Assembly (NCBI GenBank): GCA_030637775.1
Contig: DAOWFY010000148.1
Location: forward strand, 1 to 16,591
DNA from: DAOVGU01 sp030637775 [NCBI: bacterium]
Lineage (GTDB): Bacteria > Ratteibacteria > UBA8468
DNA: 16,591 nt
Reading direction: 5' to 3'
In this document: positions 1 to 5,374 of the stretch, piece after piece
How positions within the stretch are numbered: position 1 is the first letter of the stretch
Layout: each line of letters begins with the position of its first letter
The notes under the pieces: model-generated
Database searches by the model: none
What the model was told of the DNA's origin: nothing
What the model saw: only the letters and a program-made list of their open reading frames with translations
Position numbers and translations under genes: made by a program

Positions 1-425
1 AGATCGGAGACGTTTATGGGATAGGGCTGCGCAGCACCAAAATCCTTTCCTTTGACAATACCCTTCTTGTTATACCCAATGCCGAAATTGCCAAGAGTAA
101 GATAATCAATTATAGTTATCCCGATCCAAAGTTAAAGATCAGACAAAAGGTTTCTGTCGCCTATGGGACCGATTTAGAGAAGGTAAAAAGAATTTTAAAG
201 GGAGTTTGTTCTTGCCATCCAGAAGTTAAAAAGGAGCCAAGGCCAATAGTGTATTTTACTGAATTTGGCGAGTCTTCGCTTGACCTTCTCTTGATTTGTT
301 GGATTGACAGTTTTCAGGATAAGTTCAGAATTAACGATGAAATTAATATGGAAATTAAAAAGCAATTTGAAAAGGAAAAGGTTGAAGTTCCCTTCCCGCA
401 ACAGGATATCCATATTAAGGAGTGA
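1..425 (+). CDS. MscS-family mechanosensitive channel, C-terminal part (5' truncated by window edge)
   Basis: An open frame enters from the left edge (first full codon at 3) and stops with TGA at 423-425, giving about 140 residues. The visible protein begins with IGDVYGIGLRSTKI and continues with a DNTLLVIPNAEI segment. This matches the beta domain of MscS-type small-conductance mechanosensitive channels, where an 'IGLRTT.I...DG..V.IPN' pattern is typical. The rest resembles the mixed alpha/beta cytoplasmic C-terminal domain. Such channels sit in the inner membrane and release solutes on hypo-osmotic shock. The pore helices lie outside the window, so the subfamily cannot be assigned. No convincing terminator follows the stop codon. 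Confidence 0.85.
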   Translation, partial: IGDVYGIGLRSTKILSFDNTLLVIPNAEIAKSKIINYSYPDPKLKIRQKVSVAYGTDLEKVKRILKGVCSCHPEVKKEPRPIVYFTEFGESSLDLLLICWIDSFQDKFRINDEINMEIKKQFEKEKVEVPFPQQDIHIKE

Positions 426-502
426 AAATTTGGGAGTGTGTCAAATGTAGGCTTGGACTCTCCAGATTCCTACTAAAGATAGTATGATTAGAAAGTTAGA
501 AT

Positions 503-531
503 TTGACAATTTGAAAAAAATAGTTTAAAGT
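503..531 (+). promoter_or_regulatory. Candidate sigma-70-type promoter for the 78-aa membrane protein
   Basis: A perfect -35 hexamer TTGACA (503-508) is followed by a 17-base spacer and a weaker -10 box TAAAGT (526-531, 4 of 6 matches). The spacing is ideal. Transcription would begin near 538, just before the palindromic repeat at 541-589, so that repeat would be in the 5' UTR. This is read from sequence only. Confidence 0.5.
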
Positions 532-540
532 GTAGAAATA

Positions 541-589
541 CCCTCACTTAAATCCTTCCCCCACGAGTGGGGAGGGAAAAGGGGAGGGG
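541..589. repeat. Palindromic repeat element, copy A
   Basis: A C-rich half followed by a G-rich half. The core hairpin pairs CCCCAC (559-564) with GTGGGG (567-572), and the ends pair CCCTC (541-545) with GAGGG (584-588). The left end (CCCTCACTTAAATCC) resembles the reverse complement of the right end of the larger palindrome inside ribD (6044-6060, ending TTAATCC on that strand). The two therefore look like members of one dispersed repeat family. Here it lies in the 5' UTR just before the ribosome-binding site of the next gene. Confidence 0.6.
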
Positions 590-611
590 CAAAAAGAAAG
601 GAGGAAAGAAT

Positions 612-848
612 ATGTGGGCTTTAATCGGTGGAATGGTTGCAGTGGTTCTGGGCATCTGGGGGCTCATTGGCTGGTGGGGTTACTTCATTAAGGCTCTAAT
701 GGCTCTTGTTCCCATCCTTGCTCTCATTGGAGGAGCAGTAGCAATTGCTTCCGGGCTGAGCGACATCAAAGATAAGATTGCCGAGAAGAAAGAAAAAGCC
801 AAGGAACCAGAAAAGAAAGAAGAAGAGAAAAAAGAGGAAAGTACATAA
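612..848 (+). CDS. Small two-helix membrane protein with charged tail, unknown function
   Basis: The product is 78 residues from ATG 612. This start is chosen because an AGGAGG Shine-Dalgarno (599-604) lies 7 bases upstream. An in-frame ATG at 567 would have to be translated from inside the palindromic repeat and has no ribosome-binding site. The protein has two hydrophobic segments (about residues 2-22 and 26-48), rich in Gly, Ala and Trp. A short linker (SDIKDKIAEKK) leads to a Lys/Glu-only tail (about 53-76), likely a helix or coiled coil. I recognise no family. It appears to be monocistronic, with its own promoter and a strong ribosome-binding site, and it faces the convergent leuS operon. 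That suggests a well-expressed membrane microprotein. Confidence 0.7.
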   Translation: MWALIGGMVAVVLGIWGLIGWWGYFIKALMALVPILALIGGAVAIASGLSDIKDKIAEKKEKAKEPEKKEEEKKEEST

Positions 849-858
849 AACTGATAAA

Positions 859-899
859 GTCGTTCTGAGGCGTAGCCAAAGAATCCCAGAGACTCTTCG
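859..899. repeat. Probable dispersed repeat between convergent genes
   Basis: This 41-base stretch fills the gap between the small membrane protein gene and the end of leuS. Read on the minus strand it contains GATTCTTTGG, GCTACGCC and CAGAACGAC in order. That is close to a short intergenic repeat I know from many bacterial genomes (of the form GATTCTTCG-GC-CAGAATGAC). It holds an imperfect inverted repeat (AAGAATC/GACTCTT). No U-tract follows on either strand, so a terminator role is only possible. There is no second copy in this window to confirm it. Confidence 0.4.
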
Positions 900-3491
900 T
901 TAGCACTCAGGGGGACACTTGGTAACCAGATTAATTAACCGGTTGGCAAGAAAAATAGTTTTTTTGATTTCTTTTCCTGAGAGGAACTTTTGGATTTTTT
1001 CTTCAGCAAAAGCTTTCTCCTTTACCTCCTCTTCGGTAAGATCAAGAGATAACTTCAATCTTGCTCTCAGTTTCCCATCTATTTGGACTACCACCGTAAC
1101 CTTTTCTTCTCTGGTGAGTTTCTCATCATATTCGGGGTAAGGATGGGAAAATATTGACGGTGAATTGCCAATCCCTGCCCATAACTCTTCTGCGATATGG
1201 GGAGCAAAAGGAGCCAACAATATTAACATTCTCTCGATTACATCTCTACCAATCTCTTTTTTATTTCTTAAGGCAAAATTAACAAACTCCATCAAGGCCG
1301 CAATCGGAGTATTAAATTTTACTTTTTCTAAATCCTCGTTGATTTTTTTATTAAGTTTATGAATAGCTCTGATAGTTTCTGAGCTACTCTTCTTATTTTT
1401 GCTACAGCCTAAAACCAATTCCCAAACTCGCTGGAGAAACCTGAACACCCCTTTCACTCCTTGACTGTTCCAGGCAATAGTTTGATCGAAAGGTCCGATA
1501 AACATTTCATAAATTCGCAGGGTATCCGCTCCATAACTCTCTATAATATCGCCAGGATTAATCACATTTTCAAAAGATTTCGACATTTTTCGACCATCTT
1601 CAGCTAAAACCATACCGTGAGAAGTTCTTCTTTGATAAGGTTCCATTGTTGGGGCAATTCCAATATCATAAAGGAATTTATAGCAAAAACGAGAATACAA
1701 AAGATGTAAAGTAGTATGTTCCATGCCCCCATTATACCAATCAACCGGCATCCAGTATTCTAATTTCTTTTTATCGGCTAAAGATTTCTCGTTTTCGGGA
1801 TCGGTATAACGCATAAAATACCAATTGGAACCTGCCCAATTGGGCATTGTATCTGTCTCTCTTTTAGCCGGTCCTCCACATTTCGGACACTTCACATTAA
1901 CCCATCCTTTAATACTTGCCAGAGGAGATTCACCAGTTCCAGTTGGTTGATATTTTTCAACATAAGGAAGTTTAACCGGCAAATCTTTTTCAGGTACGGC
2001 AATAACCATATGCTCTTTACCGTCAATAATCGTATAGTCGTAGTTTAATCCTAACTTTGTCCCTGATTTAATCAGGGATTGATTCTCCCAGCATTTCCTA
2101 CAGTAAATGATGGGTATTGGTTCTCCCCAATAATGCTGGCGAGAGAATACCCAATCCCGAAGTTTGTATTGAACTTTTTCCTTGCCTGTACCCTTTTTCT
2201 CCAACCAATCAGTAATTTTTTTTATTGCCTCTTCGGAAGATAATCCATTAAACTGCCCGGAGTTAATTAGAACACCGTAATTAACGAAAGCTTCTTTTGA
2301 AACATCTCCACCGGAGACAACCTCCCGAATTTTTAAACCATATTTCTTAGCAAAATCATAATCTCGATAATCGTGAGCGGGAACAACCATTACCGCTCCC
2401 CCACCATAGGTGCCTACTACATAGTCCCCTACCCAAATAGGAATTTTTTCAGAATTGATTGGATTTATTGCCATCACGCCTTTTAACTTGACTCCTGTTT
2501 TTTCCTTGGTTAATTGCGTTCTCTCAAACTCACTCTTTTCTTTTGATCGTTTAATATAATCTTTAACCTCTTCGTAATTTTCGATTTTTGCTTGTTGCTG
2601 TGAGCAATTTCCGGGAAGATACCCCTCCCGCATATTCCTACTGAAGACAGTTTGATTAGTGAGTGGCGGAATTTGGTTTTTGAGAAGTTCAGCAACAGTA
2701 GCATGCTCGGGAGCTAATACAACGGCTGTCACGCCAAAAATAGTATCGGCTCTGGTGGTGAAAACTCTAATTAAACTTTTAGAGTTCTCTATCTTAAAAT
2801 TAATTTCTGTACCCTCGCTTTTGCCGATCCAGTTAATTTGCTGAACTTTTATTTTTTCTAAATAATCGACCTTGTCTAAGTCTTCAATTAACCGGTCAGC
2901 ATATTTCGTGATTTTTAACATCCATTGCTTACGTTCCTTTCTCTTTACTTCTGCCCTACATCTTTCGCATTTGCCTTCAACTACCTCTTCATTAGCTAAA
3001 CCAATCTTACAGGAAGGACACCAATTAATGGGAATTTTTGCTTGATAGGCCAAGCCCTTCTTAAAAAGTTGCAAAAAAATCCATTGGGTCCATTTATAAT
3101 ATTTTGGGTCGGCAGTATTAATCTCCCGATTCCAATCAAAAGAAATACCTAAACGCTTAAGACCCCTTTTGAAGTTAGTAATATTTTTCCTCGTTGCAAC
3201 TTCAGGATGCACACCTGTTCTGATAGCATAATTCTCGGTTGGTAGACCAAAAGCATCCCAGCCGATAGGATATAAAACATTGAAACCCTCCATTCTTTTT
3301 TTACGAGCGATAGCATCCAAAGCAGAGTAACTCCGACAATGACCAACATGTAATCCCTCTCCGGAAGGATAAGGAAATTCGATTAAAATATACATCTTTG
3401 GTTTTTCCTTACCCGACTCGGCAGAAAAAAGATTTTTTTCCTCCCAATATTTCTGCCATTTCTTCTCTATCTTCGCAAAATCATATTCCAT
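900..3491 (-). CDS. leuS: Leucyl-tRNA synthetase
   Basis: The enzyme is a class Ia aminoacyl-tRNA synthetase that charges tRNA-Leu with leucine in the cytoplasm. At 863 residues it has the usual bacterial length. Visible landmarks are the HIGH signature as HVGH (residues 48-51) in the FPYPSGEGLHVGH context and a Cys zinc knuckle (CPSC...CERC). The CP1 editing domain shows TTRADTIFGVT and VVPAHDYRDYDFA, carrying the conserved Asp of the editing pocket. A second zinc pair (CPKC) follows, and KMSKS lies near residue 635. The gene is last in a four-gene minus-strand operon. Its ATG is one base from the nfo stop codon, with a purine-rich AGAGAAGAAG upstream, so translation is probably coupled. The family call is secure. 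Confidence 0.97.
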   Translation of the reverse strand: MEYDFAKIEKKWQKYWEEKNLFSAESGKEKPKMYILIEFPYPSGEGLHVGHCRSYSALDAIARKKRMEGFNVLYPIGWDAFGLPTENYAIRTGVHPEVATRKNITNFKRGLKRLGISFDWNREINTADPKYYKWTQWIFLQLFKKGLAYQAKIPINWCPSCKIGLANEEVVEGKCERCRAEVKRKERKQWMLKITKYADRLIEDLDKVDYLEKIKVQQINWIGKSEGTEINFKIENSKSLIRVFTTRADTIFGVTAVVLAPEHATVAELLKNQIPPLTNQTVFSRNMREGYLPGNCSQQQAKIENYEEVKDYIKRSKEKSEFERTQLTKEKTGVKLKGVMAINPINSEKIPIWVGDYVVGTYGGGAVMVVPAHDYRDYDFAKKYGLKIREVVSGGDVSKEAFVNYGVLINSGQFNGLSSEEAIKKITDWLEKKGTGKEKVQYKLRDWVFSRQHYWGEPIPIIYCRKCWENQSLIKSGTKLGLNYDYTIIDGKEHMVIAVPEKDLPVKLPYVEKYQPTGTGESPLASIKGWVNVKCPKCGGPAKRETDTMPNWAGSNWYFMRYTDPENEKSLADKKKLEYWMPVDWYNGGMEHTTLHLLYSRFCYKFLYDIGIAPTMEPYQRRTSHGMVLAEDGRKMSKSFENVINPGDIIESYGADTLRIYEMFIGPFDQTIAWNSQGVKGVFRFLQRVWELVLGCSKNKKSSSETIRAIHKLNKKINEDLEKVKFNTPIAALMEFVNFALRNKKEIGRDVIERMLILLAPFAPHIAEELWAGIGNSPSIFSHPYPEYDEKLTREEKVTVVVQIDGKLRARLKLSLDLTEEEVKEKAFAEEKIQKFLSGKEIKKTIFLANRLINLVTKCPPEC

Positions 3492-3492
3492 T

Positions 3493-4335
3493 TTACTTCT
3501 TCTCTAAAGCTCTGATTGCTTTTAGATTTTCAATATCCTCATTCGGTCTTTTCTTTGGTGTCTCTAAAATAAAGGGGAGTTTGCGGAGAGCGGGGTGGTT
3601 GACAATAAGAGCAAAACCTTCTTTGCCAATTTCCCCCTTTCCAATATCTTCATGCCGGTCAACGTGGGAACCCAATGGCGCTTTGCAATCATTAGCGTGA
3701 ATAAGAAAGAGCCGGTTAATCCCAACAAGTTCATCAATCTTTTTTAAGGTTTTATCCAATCCTCTCTTCGTGGCAATATCGTATCCCGCACCATAGGCAT
3801 GGGCGGTGTCAAGACAAAGTCCAAAATATTTATTCTCTTTTGCTCCTTTAATGATTGTGGCAATCTGCTCAAAATTATAACCCAAAACTGTCCCTCCTCC
3901 CGCCGTATTCTCTAAAAGAATTTTTAAGTGTGGTTTTGTCCGGCTGATAATTTGATTTAATGCTCTTGTGATGCGGGAGATACCATAATTTTCTCCCTTT
4001 CCTTTGTGGTTTCCAATGTGGGTGACGAAGTATTCAGCAGAGAGCATCTCCGCTCTTTTGATATCCTCAATATAGGCTGAAATTGACCTTCGATAGAGAG
4101 TTTCCAGGGGAGAGGCGAGATTGATCAAATAGGGAATATGGACAATAACCGGACCGATTTTTGCGGCTTTCCTCCTTTTGCAAAATTCTTCCGCTTCCGA
4201 TTTCTCCAATTTTTTTGTCCTCCAGCTCCGAGGACTACGGGAGAAAATCTGGAAGGTATCACACCCGAGCTCCTTTGCCCGATCCACCGCCTGATGAATT
4301 TTGCCAGCAATAGAAACGTGGACTCCCACTTTCAT
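3493..4335 (-). CDS. nfo: Endonuclease IV (AP endonuclease, base excision repair)
   Basis: The protein is 280 residues, the usual length for Nfo, which cleaves DNA 5' of abasic sites and acts on some oxidised bases. It starts MKVGVHVSIAGK, the family N-terminus. The trinuclear zinc ligands are all in place: His66 (HIPYL), His106 (VTHIGNH), Glu142 (LENTAG), Asp176 and His179 (LDTAHAYG), His213 (HAND), Asp226 and His228 (VDRHEDIG), and Glu258 (LETP). It should therefore be active. Its ATG overlaps the stop codon of the upstream pilin-like gene (ATGA), and its stop codon is one base before leuS, so the three are translated from one message. The pairing with a pseudopilin is unusual and has no obvious functional logic. 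Confidence 0.96.
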   Translation of the reverse strand: MKVGVHVSIAGKIHQAVDRAKELGCDTFQIFSRSPRSWRTKKLEKSEAEEFCKRRKAAKIGPVIVHIPYLINLASPLETLYRRSISAYIEDIKRAEMLSAEYFVTHIGNHKGKGENYGISRITRALNQIISRTKPHLKILLENTAGGGTVLGYNFEQIATIIKGAKENKYFGLCLDTAHAYGAGYDIATKRGLDKTLKKIDELVGINRLFLIHANDCKAPLGSHVDRHEDIGKGEIGKEGFALIVNHPALRKLPFILETPKKRPNEDIENLKAIRALEKK

Positions 4336-4859
4336 TTCACTTCTCTTCTCAGGTCCGGGGGTCTTGGTTTCGTCTCGATGTGACCATCGAGATAAAGGAT
4401 GTTATAGCCTTTTGAATGGGGTGGAGGAATTTTTTCACTGACCGCGGTCATCTCCATCATTAACCACTTCTTATCCCTATTGGGAATGTGGTCTGGGTTC
4501 TGATTGTTGAATTGATCATTCCAGATATAGGTAATCCCTTTTTTCCTTAATTGACCCGGAAGGGAAGGGCAAATAAAGACCTTTCTTGTCCTAAGATAGG
4601 GATAAAGGATATTGGCAATGCTCTTGGGATCGGAAGAATCTTCTGGATAGAAACAGGCGGAGGGAAGTCGGTCATTGTTCTCGATCATAAAGATGGTTAA
4701 AGCCTGGCGGATTTGGTTAAGATTATTACGACAGAAAACCTGCTTTGCCCTTCTTACGGCCTTATAGGCTCCTAAAGGTAAAGAGGTAACAATCGTAGTT
4801 ACCGTCATCAGTTCTACCAGGGTAAAGCCGGCTTTGGTCTTGAAGAATTTTATTTTCAT
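4332..4859 (-). CDS. Type IV pilin-like / pseudopilin protein with N-terminal methylation motif
   Basis: The product is 175 residues. A short basic leader (KIKFFKTKAG) precedes the prepilin peptidase site G11/F12 in GFTLVELM, with the conserved Glu at mature position +5 (residue 16). The following helix is less hydrophobic than usual: it contains several Thr, Ser and a Pro, then AYKAVRRAKQ. The C-terminal domain carries a YLDGHIE stretch near the end, typical of the 'H-X9-DG' group of prepilin-like proteins, and two Cys (CRNN, CPSLPG). It would be an inner-membrane pseudopilin of a type II secretion or pilus-like machine, but no other secretion gene is nearby. It overlaps its neighbours by 4 bases on both sides (ATGA), so it sits firmly in this operon. 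Confidence 0.8.
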   Translation of the reverse strand: MKIKFFKTKAGFTLVELMTVTTIVTSLPLGAYKAVRRAKQVFCRNNLNQIRQALTIFMIENNDRLPSACFYPEDSSDPKSIANILYPYLRTRKVFICPSLPGQLRKKGITYIWNDQFNNQNPDHIPNRDKKWLMMEMTAVSEKIPPPHSKGYNILYLDGHIETKPRPPDLRREVK

Positions 4860-5110
4860 CTGTTGTTTTCCAGACTCTTTTTTAGACTCTCTTTAGGTTT
4901 TTGTAATTCTTTCTTCCTTCCGCTGAAAAGATTTTTCATTTTCCCCTGCCACCATTCAAGAATCTTGTTCCACTCCAGGACAATCGTTGTCGTTCCCATT
5001 CTCTTGTCTTTCTCAGGTTCTGTCGTCCTTACCTTCAAACCACCAATATTACACATAAAGGAGAAAAAGATAATGATTATTAACAATAGGAAAATAATAA
5101 TTTTTTTCAT
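4856..5110 (-). CDS. Small membrane-anchored protein, unknown function
   Basis: The product is 84 residues. The N-terminus (KKIIIFLLLIIIIFFSFMC) is a basic start plus one long hydrophobic stretch, either a signal anchor or a lipoprotein-like signal with Cys20. The lipobox is poor (S-F-M-C). The rest is soluble and basic, with a Trp-rich centre (LEWNKILEWWQ) and a Lys-rich end. I recognise no family. It is the first gene of the operon and overlaps the pseudopilin gene by 4 bases, so it may be a partner of that protein. The -10 box ends about 12 bases before this ATG, so the message would have almost no leader and no Shine-Dalgarno. Confidence 0.65.
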   Translation of the reverse strand: MKKIIIFLLLIIIIFFSFMCNIGGLKVRTTEPEKDKRMGTTTIVLEWNKILEWWQGKMKNLFSGRKKELQKPKESLKKSLENNR

Positions 5111-5122
5111 TTTTGTTCAGTT

Positions 5123-5151
5123 ATTATAGCACAAAGAGTAACAATTCTCAA
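5123..5151 (-). promoter_or_regulatory. Near-consensus promoter of the small protein-pilin-nfo-leuS operon
   Basis: Read on the minus strand: -35 TTGAGA (5151-5146), a 17-base spacer, and a perfect -10 TATAAT (5128-5123). The predicted start is near 5116, only about 5-6 bases before the ATG at 5110. It lies back to back with the riboflavin promoter, whose -35 begins at 5159. Confidence 0.7.
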
Positions 5152-5158
5152 AAAAGAT

Positions 5159-5187
5159 TTGACAAAAATTTTATTTCGTGGTTTACT
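5159..5187 (+). promoter_or_regulatory. Candidate promoter of the riboflavin operon
   Basis: A perfect -35 TTGACA (5159-5164) is followed, after 17 bases, by TTTACT (5182-5187), 4 of 6 matches to the -10 consensus. The alternative TACTAT (5184-5189) would need a 19-base spacer. Either way transcription starts at about 5194, exactly where the riboswitch P1 stem begins, which supports the assignment. Confidence 0.6.
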
Positions 5188-5193
5188 ATAACA

Positions 5194-5318
5194 TCCTTTT
5201 CGGGGCAGGGTGCAATTCCCAATCGGTGGTAAAAGCCCACCAGCCCTTGACACAAGTGTCAAGGGCAGATCTGGTGTGACTCCAGGGCCGACAGTAAAGT
5301 CTGGACGAAAGAAAAGGA
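5194..5318 (+). promoter_or_regulatory. FMN riboswitch (RFN element) controlling the rib operon
   Basis: All hallmark blocks of the FMN aptamer occur in order: GGGGCAGGGTGCAATTCCC, a CGGTGG/AAAGCCCACC arm, CAGATCTGGTGTGACTCCAG, GGGCCGACAGTAAAGTCTGG. The closing P1 stem pairs TCCTTTTC (5194-5201) with GAAAAGGA (5311-5318). FMN binding stabilises P1. With the intrinsic terminator directly downstream, this should be a transcriptional OFF switch. The variable hairpin is an unusually perfect palindrome (5243-5266, arms GCCCTTGACAC/GTGTCAAGGGC). Confidence 0.96.
5243..5266 (+). repeat. Perfect palindrome forming the variable arm of the FMN riboswitch
   Basis: Arm GCCCTTGACAC (5243-5253) is followed by two bases and its exact complement (5256-5266). 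In RNA about nine to ten pairs can form, with a small loop. This position is known to vary among RFN elements. The perfect symmetry, and the two further palindromes in the adjacent ribD gene, suggest an inserted repeat rather than a drifted stem. No second copy is seen here. Confidence 0.6.
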
Positions 5319-5326
5319 GAAGTTAT

Positions 5327-5356
5327 AATCCCGGGAAGGACCCGGGATTTTTCTTT
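5327..5356 (+). terminator. Intrinsic terminator (attenuator) of the FMN riboswitch
   Basis: A GC-rich stem pairs AATCCCGGG (5327-5335) with CCCGGGATT (5341-5349), with loop AAGGA and then a T-rich tail (5350-5356). It lies 9 bases after the aptamer and 19 bases before the ribD start codon. An 8-base stretch at the aptamer's 3' end (AAAGAAAA, 5308-5315) is exactly complementary to 5349-5356. It might take part in the alternative, FMN-free fold. I could not identify a clear strand that pairs with the terminator's 5' arm. Confidence 0.88.
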
Positions 5357-5374
5357 ATAGAGAGTCCCCATCCA

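Noticed and set aside
426-500. Terminator after the MscS-family gene
   Set aside because: Only short interrupted pairing (GGGAGT with ACTCTCC) and no U-tract.
567-611. N-terminal extension of the 78-residue membrane protein from ATG 567
   Set aside because: It translates the palindromic repeat into Lys/Gly-rich sequence and lacks a ribosome-binding site; ATG 612 has AGGAGG.
5210-5374. Open frame extending RibD upstream to 5210
   Set aside because: It runs through the FMN riboswitch and its terminator; the family N-terminus begins at GTG 5375.
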